Shown in pieces: positions 56,331-64,000 of a DNA stretch of 64,000 nt. Source of the DNA: Rhodococcus koreensis (lineage in GTDB: Bacteria; Actinomycetota; Actinomycetes; Mycobacteriales; Mycobacteriaceae). The notes under the pieces are model-generated. The model had not been told where the DNA came from. It did not search any database and saw only the letters and a list, made by a program, of their open reading frames with translations. Made by a program: the position numbers and the translations under genes. The stretch's first letter is position 1. Every line of letters begins with the position of its first letter. The stretch is from assembly GCF_900105905.1 (NCBI RefSeq), contig NZ_FNSV01000005.1, positions 7,688,001 through 7,752,000 of the forward strand. The letters run 5' to 3'.

Positions 56331-57491
56331 TCAGGCGACGACAGGGTGCGGGTACTCCGCCGCGCGGTGCTGGAACGACAGGATCCTGGGGTTCTGCACC
56401 ACTCCGTCGCGGATCTCGACGGCCCGCAGGATGGTGTCGCTGCGGTCCCAGGCGGCGGGTCCGTCGAGGACCGTCCCCAGGTGGGGGAGCAAGGCCTCGC
56501 TGATCTCCCAGGTCGCCGAATTCCACAGGTGGGACGGGCTGTGATCGACCGCGTAGTAGCGGACGTTCTCACCGATCATGAACGTCGGATCGGCGAACGA
56601 CGTGGGCCGGGCCCAGCTGAAGCCCATTCCCTCGTCGCAGGACACATCGACGACCAGGCTGCCGGGCAGGAGGGTCTCGACGTCCGAGTCGATCAGGAAC
56701 GTCAGCGGCGACTCCGTGTCCTGCAGGACGCAGTTGACGATGATGTCGTGCCGGGCGAGGAACCCGGCGAGCGGCATCCGGCCCTCGTCCGTGGTGACGT
56801 GACTGCGGCGCGGATCGGCGTCGTCGTGATCGAACTGCACGATCTCCGCGGAGTGGATCGGCGAGCTCACGGCGGTGACCCCGCGCTGGGTGACGACGTG
56901 GACGTCGTGGATGCCCAGGGCGTTCAGTGCGGTCACGGCGCCGCGGGCGGTCGCACCGAAGCCGAGTACCACCGCGCGGAGGCGGCGACCGTAGTCGCCG
57001 GTCGAACCCGCGATCGACAGCGCGTGCAACACCGAGCTGTATCCGGCGAGTTCGTTGTTCTTGTGGAAGACATGGAGCTGGAACGACCCCTCGGCGCTCC
57101 AGTGGTTCATGGCCTCGAACGCGATCAACGTGAGGTGACGATCGACGGCCACCTGGGTGAGCTCGGTGTCCTGGACGCAGTGCGGCCACCCCCACAGGAT
57201 CTGGCCGTCACGCAGGTCCGCCAGATCCTTCGCGAGAGGTTTGGGCAGCAGGAGGACGTCGGAGTGCTCGATCAGCTGCTCCCGGGTGCGCAGTCCTCCC
57301 ACCGACGGGGCCAGCTGCTCGTCGGACACGCCGAAGGGTTCGCCGTAGCCGTACTCGAGATGGATGCGCCCGCGGAGGTCGGCGTCGATCCGGTCGAAGT
57401 GGAGCGGATGGATCGGGAGCCGGCGTTCGTCGGTCTTACTCGAACGCGCGACGACGCCGAGGGTGAGTGGATGAGAGCGGTGTTGCTGCAC
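56331..57491 (-). CDS. Alanine dehydrogenase/N5-(carboxyethyl)ornithine synthase-like protein
   Basis: A 386-residue protein of the alanine dehydrogenase/PNT fold. N-terminal VVARSSKTDERRLPIHP, the HKNNELAGYSSVLHALSIAG stretch, Rossmann loop VVLGFGATARGAVTALNALG, then YAVDHSPSHLWNSATWEISEAL. The closest family I recall is N5-(carboxyethyl)ornithine synthase, an opine-like enzyme condensing an amino acid with pyruvate. The product is not established. No ATG is suitable; GTG 57491 with AGGGA upstream is chosen, since further upstream reads through non-protein sequence and a tRNA. Confidence 0.65.
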   Translation of the reverse strand: MQQHRSHPLTLGVVARSSKTDERRLPIHPLHFDRIDADLRGRIHLEYGYGEPFGVSDEQLAPSVGGLRTREQLIEHSDVLLLPKPLAKDLADLRDGQILWGWPHCVQDTELTQVAVDRHLTLIAFEAMNHWSAEGSFQLHVFHKNNELAGYSSVLHALSIAGSTGDYGRRLRAVVLGFGATARGAVTALNALGIHDVHVVTQRGVTAVSSPIHSAEIVQFDHDDADPRRSHVTTDEGRMPLAGFLARHDIIVNCVLQDTESPLTFLIDSDVETLLPGSLVVDVSCDEGMGFSWARPTSFADPTFMIGENVRYYAVDHSPSHLWNSATWEISEALLPHLGTVLDGPAAWDRSDTILRAVEIRDGVVQNPRILSFQHRAAEYPHPVVA

Positions 57492-57661
57492 AGGGGTGTC
57501 CCTTGGTCGACACTGCCGGAGAGAGTCTTCGGCAGAGAGTTGTTGCCGCGGAACCTGCAATGGAGGAGGCCAGCGTTCGATCGATGTGCGCGGCATCTGC
57601 CGGCGCGGCTGCAGCTCTCGACAAGGCCCGAGAAGACACTCGGGGAAGACTGGTAGCACCA

Positions 57662-57698
57662 GAGAAAACTGCGCCGCGGCAATGCGGCGCATTTTCTC
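57662..57698 (-). terminator. Hairpin after tRNA-Arg
   Basis: Plus-strand arms GAGAAAACTGCGCCGC (57662-57677) and GCGGCGCATTTTCTC (57684-57698) pair over 15 bp with one bulge, followed on the minus strand by the TTTTCTC arm. It lies directly 3' of the minus-strand tRNA-Arg. Confidence 0.8.
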
Positions 57699-57699
57699 G

Positions 57700-57775
57700 T
57701 GGTGCCCCCGGCAGGATTCGAACCTGCGACCTTTCGCTCCGGAGGCGAACGCTCTATCCCCTGAGCTACGGGGGC
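57700..57775 (-). tRNA. tRNA-Arg (anticodon CCG), with encoded CCA
   Basis: Minus strand: acceptor arms GCCCCCG and CGGGGGC, anticodon loop CTCCGGA on stem TTCGC/GCGAA (anticodon CCG), T-arm GCAGG-TTCGAAT-CCTGC, then A-CCA at 57703-57700. All arms are complete. Confidence 0.96.
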
Positions 57776-57941
57776 GCACCGGAAAACCGGTGTGCCGATT
57801 GGGCTGGCCAATGGTAGCGCATAGGTGGGGGGATCGACCAAATCGGTCCCCCTACTTCGTGGACTCGCCCCGGTAGAGGCCCGAACACGCCTAGTGTCGG
57901 GAGGACGTGGACGCTCGCGAACTCTTGGGGAGGGGTCGAGA

Positions 57942-60344
57942 ATGACCGATGTACGGCAGCCGGGGTCGCAGGATTCCGACAGGCACTATTCCGATGCCGA
58001 CCTCGAGTCGGACCTGCGGTGGTGGGCGGCGGCCAACTACCTGACGGTCGCGCAGATCTACCTGCAGGACAACACGCTTCTGCGGGAGCCGTTGCGCCCG
58101 GAACACATCAAACCCCGGCTGCTCGGGCACTGGGGAACGAGTCCGGGGCTGTCGATGATCTACGCCCTGCTGAACCGTCTCATCCGCCGGACCGACACCG
58201 ATTGTCTCTACGTGACCGGTCCCGGTCACGGTGGTCCGGCGCTCGTCGCCGCCACGTACCTGGAGGGGACGTACTCGGAGGTGTATCCGGGCGTGTCCCG
58301 CGACGCCGCCGGTATCCACCGGCTCTGCAGGCAGTTCTCGACGCCGGGCGGCATCCCGAGTCACGTCAGCGTGCAGACTCCGGGCAGCATCCACGAGGGC
58401 GGCGAACTCGGCTATGCGCTCGCACACGCCGCCGGGGCGGCGTTCGACCACCCGAATCTGTTGGTGGCGTGCGTGATCGGAGACGGAGAGGCGGAGACGG
58501 GACCACTGTCCGCGTCGTGGAAACTGCCCGCATTCCTCAATCCGGAACGCGACGGTGCGGTGGTGCCGATCCTGCACGTCAACGGTGCGAAGATCGCCGG
58601 GCCCACCGTCCACGGCCGCAGCAGCGACGCCGACGTCGAAGCGTTCCTCGGCGGTCAGGGGTGGGCGCCGGTCGTCGTCTCGGGCGACGACCCGCGGCAG
58701 GTCTTCCCCGCGCTGCATCGCGCGCTGACCGACGCCCACACCGCGATCTCCGACCTTCGGCGGGAGGCGCGGGCAGGCAGGCGCAGCGCCGCCAAGTGGC
58801 CGGCGATCGTGCTGCGGACCCCCAAGGGCTGGACCGGTCCGCACACCGTCGACGGCGTGCTCGTCGAGGGCACGCACCGGGCGCACCAGGTTCCGCTGTC
58901 GGGGGTCCGCACCGACGAGGCCCATTTGCGTCAACTCGAGGAGTGGATGCGGTCGTACCGCCCGGACGAACTGTTCGACTCGTCCGGCGCACTCGTGCCG
59001 GACCTCGTGCGGCTCGCGCCGCAGGGCGACAAGAGGATGGGTTCGTCGCCGTACGCGAACGGCGGCCGCCTGCGCGCGGATCTTCCGGTACCGCCCCTGG
59101 AGAAGTACGCGCTCCCGATCGAGAAACCCGGCACCACCCACCACGAGACCACCCGGGTGCTCGGGGAACTGCTCCGCGACCTCTACGCCGCCACCACCAC
59201 GCCCGACGGCGGTGGATACTTCCGGTTGTTCTGCCCGGACGAAACGTCCAGCAACCGATTGGGCGCCGTCTTCGAGGTGACCGACCGGTGCTGGCAGCTC
59301 CCGGTCACCGACTACGACGACGGACTGTCGGCCCGTGGCCGGGTGATGGAGGTGCTCAGCGAGCACCTCTGCGAGGGCTGGCTGGAGGGGTACCTGCTGT
59401 CGGGGCGGCACGGACTGTTCGCGAGCTACGAGGCGTTCGCGATGGTGAGCGTGTCGATGCTCGTCCAGCACACCAAGTGGCTGCAGCATGCGGTGGATCT
59501 GCCGTGGCGCGCGCCGGTGGCTTCGCTGAACGTCCTGCTGACCAGCACCTGCTGGCGCAACGACCACAACGGGTTCAGCCACCAGGGGCCGGGAATGATC
59601 GACGCCGTCATCCCACTCGCACCGGACGTGGTCCGGGTGTGGCTCCCACCGGACTCGAACACCCTGCTCTCGATCGCCGACCACTGTCTCCGCAGCACCG
59701 ATCACGTCAACCTCGTCGTGGTCGACAAGCAGCCGCACCTGCAGTACCTGACCCTCGCGGAGGCGCACGCGCACTGCGCGGCCGGGGCGTCGGTGTGGGA
59801 GTGGGCGGGAACAGAGTCTTCTGCGGGCACCGAACCGGACGTCGTGCTCGCCGCCGCCGGGGACGTCCCGACCCAGGAAGTTCTCGCCGCAGCGCAGTTG
59901 CTGCGCGAACACACCCCGGAACTGGTCACCCGGGTGGTCAACGTCGTCGACCTGATGGGGCTGCTCACACCCACCGAGCACCCGCACGGGTTCGACGCGC
60001 GCACCTTCCTCGACCTCTTCACCGCGGACACCCACGTGGTGTTCGCGTTCCACGGGTACTCGCGCGCCGTCCACGAGTTGATGCACGGACGTCCCGCACC
60101 GGACCGCTTCCATGTCCGCGGCTTCAGCGAACAGGGCACCACGACCACACCGTTCGACATGGTCGTGCTAAACCGGATGAGCCGCTACCACCTCGCCCTC
60201 GCCGCGCTGCGCCGCACGCGGCGCGAACCGGCCGGTGCCACGGAGTTGGCCGACTTCTGCCTCCGGCAACTCGAACGGCACGGCGAATACGTCGTCGCGC
60301 ACCTCGAGGACATGCCCGAGGTGCGCGACTGGACGTGGTCGTGA
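57942..60344 (+). CDS. xfp: Xylulose-5-phosphate/fructose-6-phosphate phosphoketolase
   Basis: An 800-residue thiamine-diphosphate enzyme. It splits xylulose-5-P or fructose-6-P into acetyl-phosphate and glyceraldehyde-3-P or erythrose-4-P. TGPGHGGPALVAATYLEGTYSEVYPG, the metal site IGDGEAETGPLSASWK, GSIHEGGELGYAL, and the DHNGFSHQGPGMIDAV loop are all conserved. ATG follows GGGGAGGGG. It stands alone downstream of tRNA-Arg. No acetate kinase or phosphotransacetylase is next to it in this window, so acetyl-phosphate use is elsewhere. Confidence 0.95.
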   Translation: MTDVRQPGSQDSDRHYSDADLESDLRWWAAANYLTVAQIYLQDNTLLREPLRPEHIKPRLLGHWGTSPGLSMIYALLNRLIRRTDTDCLYVTGPGHGGPALVAATYLEGTYSEVYPGVSRDAAGIHRLCRQFSTPGGIPSHVSVQTPGSIHEGGELGYALAHAAGAAFDHPNLLVACVIGDGEAETGPLSASWKLPAFLNPERDGAVVPILHVNGAKIAGPTVHGRSSDADVEAFLGGQGWAPVVVSGDDPRQVFPALHRALTDAHTAISDLRREARAGRRSAAKWPAIVLRTPKGWTGPHTVDGVLVEGTHRAHQVPLSGVRTDEAHLRQLEEWMRSYRPDELFDSSGALVPDLVRLAPQGDKRMGSSPYANGGRLRADLPVPPLEKYALPIEKPGTTHHETTRVLGELLRDLYAATTTPDGGGYFRLFCPDETSSNRLGAVFEVTDRCWQLPVTDYDDGLSARGRVMEVLSEHLCEGWLEGYLLSGRHGLFASYEAFAMVSVSMLVQHTKWLQHAVDLPWRAPVASLNVLLTSTCWRNDHNGFSHQGPGMIDAVIPLAPDVVRVWLPPDSNTLLSIADHCLRSTDHVNLVVVDKQPHLQYLTLAEAHAHCAAGASVWEWAGTESSAGTEPDVVLAAAGDVPTQEVLAAAQLLREHTPELVTRVVNVVDLMGLLTPTEHPHGFDARTFLDLFTADTHVVFAFHGYSRAVHELMHGRPAPDRFHVRGFSEQGTTTTPFDMVVLNRMSRYHLALAALRRTRREPAGATELADFCLRQLERHGEYVVAHLEDMPEVRDWTWS

Positions 60345-60353
60345 CGCCGGACG

Positions 60354-61088
60354 TCAGTTCATCGGCAGGGGAGCGGCGCCCTTCGCGGTGAGCATGTTCG
60401 TCATCACCGTCGCTTCGCTCTGCTGGGTGTCCACCATCGTCTGCGCGAGGCTGCGGACCGCGTCTTCCGACGCGTGCTGGGCCGCGTACTCCATCATCGG
60501 GAGCCCGCCCTGGTGGTGCCGCAGCATCAGCTGGAGGTACAGGACGTCGACGGCCGGGCCGGTGGCCTGACGCAACGCGGCCATGTCCTCCGAGGACGCC
60601 ATGCCGGGCATCTTCGACATCGACTCCATGTGCGTGTTCTCGGCGGTCCCGTGGGTGTGACCGTCCGAGTGGTCCGACTCCATCCAGCCCATGTAGCCGC
60701 CGGACGGCAGCGCCGGTTGATCCCACAGCGCGAGCCAGCCCTGCATCTGTCCGAGCTGGTTCTGCTGTGTGGTGAGGATGTCGTATGCGAGGCTGCGGAC
60801 CGCCGGGTCGGTGGCATTGGCCAGCGCAATCGCCGACATCTCCACCGCCTGGCTGTGATGCACGCTCATGTCCTGCGCGAATCCGACATCGACGGAACCG
60901 GCCTCGGGGACCGGGGTACCGGAGTCCTCGAGCGGAAGCCGGGCGAGGAACCCGAGCGCGAATCCGAGGGCGATGGCGCCGATCAGCCCGATGACCAGGA
61001 GCGCTGTGCGCTGACTGGGCCGGGCCGGGGTCGCCTCGTCGACGGAATCGGTCTCGGGTCCGTGCCCGGTGTCGGCGGAACTAGCCAT
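60354..61088 (-). CDS. DUF305 domain membrane protein
   Basis: A 244-residue protein with one N-terminal membrane segment (TALLVIGLIGAIALGFALGFLA, about residues 28-50) and an extracytoplasmic DUF305 region. His-rich sites DMSVHHSQAVEMS and LMLRHHQGGLPMMEYA are the hallmark four-helix motifs; a HSDGHTHGTAENTHMESM linker lies between. Metal binding is likely but unproven. ATG 61088 overlaps the DUF3105 gene by eight bases. The pair flanks argS as in related actinobacteria. Confidence 0.9.
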   Translation of the reverse strand: MASSADTGHGPETDSVDEATPARPSQRTALLVIGLIGAIALGFALGFLARLPLEDSGTPVPEAGSVDVGFAQDMSVHHSQAVEMSAIALANATDPAVRSLAYDILTTQQNQLGQMQGWLALWDQPALPSGGYMGWMESDHSDGHTHGTAENTHMESMSKMPGMASSEDMAALRQATGPAVDVLYLQLMLRHHQGGLPMMEYAAQHASEDAVRSLAQTMVDTQQSEATVMTNMLTAKGAAPLPMN

Positions 61089-62001
61089 TGCCGCCCTCGG
61101 CCGGGGCCTGCTGCAGATCGGACGGTAGCTGCAGGTCGGACGGGAGCTGCATGCCGCTCGGCAGCTGCGCTCCCGCGCCGCCGGATTCCGACTGGTCGGG
61201 GTTGATACCGCCACCGTCCATCGGCACCGCGTCCGCGCCCGGCGTGGACGGGTCGAACGGCGGCGGGTTGTCCGGGTCGAAACCGGAGCCCGGGATGGAC
61301 GAGCAGCTCGCGCCGACCTCGGGATACGTGTTCTTGTTGATCCGCAGCGCGGTGATGAACTGGTCGATGCGCTCGTCGTCGACGCTGTCCACCTTCAGCT
61401 GGTGGCCCCACGACTGCACGGAGACGGGGCTGTCGAGGCCCGGGTACGGCGACAGCAGCGTGTACGTCTCGCCGTCCACCTTGTCCTTCAGCGTCTCGAC
61501 CTGGTCGGCGGACAGCTCGTCCGGGTTGTAGGCGATCCACACGGCGCCGTGCTCGAGCGAGTGCACCGCGTTCTCGGTGCGGATCGCGTTCGGGTAGACC
61601 GTGCCGGTGCACGTCGCCCAGATGGCGTCGTGCGGGCCGCCGAACGGCGGCGACTGGTCGTACGCGACGCGCTGCGTCGGCTGGATGTGGATGCCTGCCG
61701 GGTAGTCGACCTTCACGACGCCGTCGATGTTGACCGACGGATCGGGGTTCTCGGCGCTCGGCGCGTACTTCGCGGCCTCTTCCTTGGCCTGATACTTGGG
61801 AACCAGGTTGATCGCGAGGACCGCCACGAGCGCGAGAACGGCCGCTCCGGCACCGATCGTCAGCCACGGGATGTTCCGCGGAGCGGACGCGCCGCCCTTG
61901 ACTTTCGCGCCGCCGCTCTTCTTCTTGGCGGCCTTGATGGCCTTCGCCGACTTCGCGCCCGAGTTCTTATCGGGACCGCGACTTTCCGAACCGCTTGGCA
62001 T
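61081..62001 (-). CDS. DUF3105 membrane protein
   Basis: A 306-residue protein. The first 45 residues are Lys-rich (AKAIKAAKKKSGGAKVKGG), followed by one membrane helix (WLTIGAGAAVLALVAVLAINLV). The DUF3105 domain outside contains SPPFGGPHDAIWATCTGTVYPN and ENAVHSLEHGAVWIAYNP, with His residues that could bind metal. The last 70 residues are Pro/Gly/Gln-rich with repeats of LPSDLQ. ATG 62001 is chosen. Coupled to DUF305 gene; divergent from argS. Confidence 0.88.
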   Translation of the reverse strand: MPSGSESRGPDKNSGAKSAKAIKAAKKKSGGAKVKGGASAPRNIPWLTIGAGAAVLALVAVLAINLVPKYQAKEEAAKYAPSAENPDPSVNIDGVVKVDYPAGIHIQPTQRVAYDQSPPFGGPHDAIWATCTGTVYPNAIRTENAVHSLEHGAVWIAYNPDELSADQVETLKDKVDGETYTLLSPYPGLDSPVSVQSWGHQLKVDSVDDERIDQFITALRINKNTYPEVGASCSSIPGSGFDPDNPPPFDPSTPGADAVPMDGGGINPDQSESGGAGAQLPSGMQLPSDLQLPSDLQQAPAEGGNG

Positions 62002-62209
62002 CGATTGTGATCTTTCGGTGTGTGGGTTACGGGCGCTCGACCCCCCGGTGACCGGGAGCTGAGAGCCGGGACTCAGGGCGATCCCACTGTACTTACCCAC
62101 CCTGAGCGCAACCTGGGAGAGTGGCCGGGCCCACGCTCGCCGGCGGTCGCCGGGACTCGCGGGAAGCCGGATCACCGCTCGGGACGCGTTGGCCATAGGA
62201 TAGATACCT

Positions 62210-63862
62210 GTGACTCCAGCTGACCTTGCCGAACTGCTCCGCGGAACCGCCGCGAAAGTGCTCGCCGAACGCGGACTCGACGTGTCCGTGCTTCCCGAAA
62301 CTCTCACGGTCGAGCGTCCGCGCAATCCCGAGCACGGCGATTACGCCACCAACGTCGCGATGCAGGTGGCCAAGAAGGTCGGTACCAACCCGCGTGAGCT
62401 GGCCGGCTGGCTCGCCGACGCGCTGACCGCGGCCGAGGGCATCGACAGCGCCGACATCGCGGGCCCGGGCTTCCTCAACATCCGCCTGGCCGCCGACGCG
62501 CAGGGCGCGATCGTCGCGAAGATCCTCGAGGCGGGTGCCGCCTTCGGGTCCGGCCACACGCTCGACGGCAAGAAGATCAACCTCGAGTTCGTTTCCGCGA
62601 ACCCCACCGGCCCCATCCACCTCGGTGGAACCCGCTGGGCCGCGGTGGGCGACGCGCTGGGCCGGATCCTGTCCACCCAGGGCGCGGCGGTCACGCGCGA
62701 GTACTACTTCAACGACCACGGCGCCCAGATCGACCGGTTCTCCCGCTCGCTGATCGCCGCCGCCAAGGGCGAACCCGCCCCCGAGGACGGATACGCGGGC
62801 GCCTACATCGCCGACATCGCCACCGCGGTGCAGCAGCAGCGCCCCGACGTGCTGGACCTGCCCGTGGGCGAGCAGCAGGAGGTCTTCCGCGCCATCGGCG
62901 TCGACCTGATGTTCGCGCACATCAAGCGCACCCTGCACGAGTTCGGCGTCGACTTCGACGTCTACTTCCACGAGAACTCGCTGTTCGAGTCCGGCGCGGT
63001 GGAGAAGGCCGTCGAGACGCTGAAGGATTCCGGCAACCTCTTCCAGGAGGACGGCGCCTGGTGGCTCAAGAGCACCGACTTCGGCGACGACAAGGACCGG
63101 GTCGTCATCAAGAGCGACGGCAACGCGGCGTACATCGCCGGTGACATCGCCTACTTCCAGGACAAGCGCTCCCGGGGCTTCGACCTGTGCATCTACATGC
63201 TCGGTGCGGACCACCACGGATACATCGGCCGGCTCAAGGCGGCCGCGGCCGCGTTCGGCGACGACCCCGACACCGTCGAGGTACTCATCGGGCAGATGGT
63301 GAACCTGGTCCGCGAAGGCGTGGCCGTGAAGATGAGCAAGCGTGCCGGCACCGTCATCACCCTGGACGACCTGGTCGAGGCGATCGGCGTCGACGCGTCG
63401 CGGTACGCCATGATCCGGTCTTCGGTGGATTCGAGCATCGACATCGACCTCGAACTGTGGACGAGCACCGGCAACGAGAATCCGGTGTACTACGTGCAGT
63501 ACGCGCACGCCCGGCTGTCGGCCATCGCCCGCAACGCCGCCGACCTCGGCATCGCCGTCACGGATCCCGACTTCTCGCTGCTGATCTCGGAGCAGGAGGG
63601 CGATCTGATCCGCACCCTCGGCGAGTACCCGCGGGTCGTGACCAGCGCCGCGAATCTGCGTGAGCCGCACCGCATCGCGCGGTATCTGGAGGAACTGGCC
63701 GGTGCCTATCACCGGTTCTACGGTGCCTGCCGCATCCTGCCCCAGGGCGACGAAGAGGTCGGCCCGCTGCACATCGCGCGACTGGCGCTGTGCGACGCGT
63801 CCCGTCAGGTTCTGGCCAACGGTCTCGCCCTGCTCGGCGTCAGCGCACCGGAGCAGATGTGA
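62210..63862 (+). CDS. argS: Arginyl-tRNA synthetase
   Basis: A 550-residue class I synthetase. N-terminal Add-1 domain, then the HIGH region as ANPTGPIHLGGTRWAAVGDAL, YYFNDHGAQIDRF, YMLGADHHGYIGRL, and the KMSKS counterpart VKMSKRAGTVITLDDL. The C-terminal helical anticodon domain ends CRILPQGDEEVGPLHIARLALCDA. It charges tRNA-Arg. GTG 62210 lies in a 208-bp divergent gap. Next gene overlaps by four bases. Confidence 0.97.
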   Translation: MTPADLAELLRGTAAKVLAERGLDVSVLPETLTVERPRNPEHGDYATNVAMQVAKKVGTNPRELAGWLADALTAAEGIDSADIAGPGFLNIRLAADAQGAIVAKILEAGAAFGSGHTLDGKKINLEFVSANPTGPIHLGGTRWAAVGDALGRILSTQGAAVTREYYFNDHGAQIDRFSRSLIAAAKGEPAPEDGYAGAYIADIATAVQQQRPDVLDLPVGEQQEVFRAIGVDLMFAHIKRTLHEFGVDFDVYFHENSLFESGAVEKAVETLKDSGNLFQEDGAWWLKSTDFGDDKDRVVIKSDGNAAYIAGDIAYFQDKRSRGFDLCIYMLGADHHGYIGRLKAAAAAFGDDPDTVEVLIGQMVNLVREGVAVKMSKRAGTVITLDDLVEAIGVDASRYAMIRSSVDSSIDIDLELWTSTGNENPVYYVQYAHARLSAIARNAADLGIAVTDPDFSLLISEQEGDLIRTLGEYPRVVTSAANLREPHRIARYLEELAGAYHRFYGACRILPQGDEEVGPLHIARLALCDASRQVLANGLALLGVSAPEQM

Positions 63863-64000
63863 ACGCGCACCCCGCCGGTCCCAAGCACGCCGAGCAACTG
63901 CACGCGCCCGGTCTGCCCGAACGTCCCGCCGACGCGGCCGCATTCGCGGCGCTCTCTCCCGAGGTGTGGCCCCGCAACGCCCGCCGCGCCGCGGACGGAG
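63859..64000 (+). CDS. lysA: Diaminopimelate decarboxylase, 5' part only
   Basis: Only the first 47 codons lie in the window. GTG 63859 overlaps the argS stop. The encoded start VNAHPAGPKHAEQLHAPGLPERP and PEVWPRNARRAADG resembles actinobacterial LysA, which normally follows argS. The enzyme makes lysine from meso-diaminopimelate. Confidence 0.8.
   Translation, partial: MNAHPAGPKHAEQLHAPGLPERPADAAAFAALSPEVWPRNARRAADG

Noticed and set aside
57700..57775. tRNA-Arg as attachment site of an integrated element
   Set aside because: No integrase, no second copy of the tRNA 3' end and no foreign gene set were seen beside it.
57492..57779. 5' extension of the carboxyethyl-ornithine-synthase-like gene
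   Set aside because: The extension would translate the tRNA-Arg and its terminator hairpin, so it is not coding.
57891..60113. 740-codon open frame opposite phosphoketolase
   Set aside because: Same antisense effect; phosphoketolase motifs are complete on the plus strand.
62093..63943. 616-codon minus-strand frame opposite argS
   Set aside because: argS is unmistakable; the antisense product shows no domain.

Overview
The window is high-GC (about two thirds G+C) actinobacterial chromosome with dense, translationally coupled operons, GTG starts and many acyl-CoA enzymes. The valine operon, the CysNC fusion, the 13E12/DUF222 HNH gene with a LexA-type box, and the argS-lysA junction beside DUF305/DUF3105 genes all point to a Mycobacteriales member. 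Rhodococcus, of the R. jostii/R. opacus type, is the best guess. No prophage, insertion sequence or CRISPR array was seen.

Layout. 0-4.4 kb: end of a large SARP/ATPase regulator, a berberine-bridge type flavoenzyme and a DUF1990 protein. 4.5-12.1 kb: N-acetylglucosamine locus with a GntR regulator, EIIA and EIIB on the minus strand, then EIIC, HPr, EI, nagA, nagB and cutC on the plus strand; DasR-like sites lie in the divergent promoter region. 12.1-14.5 kb: SOS-boxed 13E12 HNH gene, a split-barrel flavin protein and a decayed nucleotidyltransferase. 14.5-20 kb: valine degradation operon (mmsA, acyl-CoA dehydrogenase, 3-hydroxyisobutyryl-CoA hydrolase, mmsB, enoyl-CoA hydratase) ending in a strong terminator. 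20-30 kb: MarR, Bcr/CflA exporter, tRNA-Cys, a GT39-type membrane glycosyltransferase, TetR, an amidohydrolase-hydrolase pair, an XRE regulator facing a clpP pair, and a low-molecular-weight tyrosine phosphatase.

30-38.6 kb holds what looks like a complete sulfation module: a sulfotransferase operon (DUF1214, SDR, sulfotransferase) and a PAPS supply/recycling operon (cysD, cysNC, cysQ fused to an NTF2-like domain, limonene-epoxide-hydrolase-like) around an IclR gene. The two operons carry almost identical promoters with the same two sequence boxes, so they are probably one regulon.

38.6-56.3 kb is a catabolic cluster: phosphotriesterase-like lactonase, two TetR regulators, an MHS-type transporter, two acyl-CoA synthetases, MaoC hydratase, three SDRs, enoyl-CoA hydratase, three acyl-CoA dehydrogenases (two forming a probable heteromer), an aminoglycoside-phosphotransferase-fold kinase and two MDR oxidoreductases. 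Three of its promoters share a 24-bp palindromic operator. Kinase plus ACAD11-like dehydrogenase suggests catabolism of a lactone or hydroxy acid through a phosphorylated hydroxyacyl-CoA. This is inference from gene content.

56.3-64 kb: an alanine-dehydrogenase/carboxyethyl-ornithine-synthase-like gene, tRNA-Arg(CCG), phosphoketolase, the DUF305 and DUF3105 membrane proteins, argS and the start of lysA.
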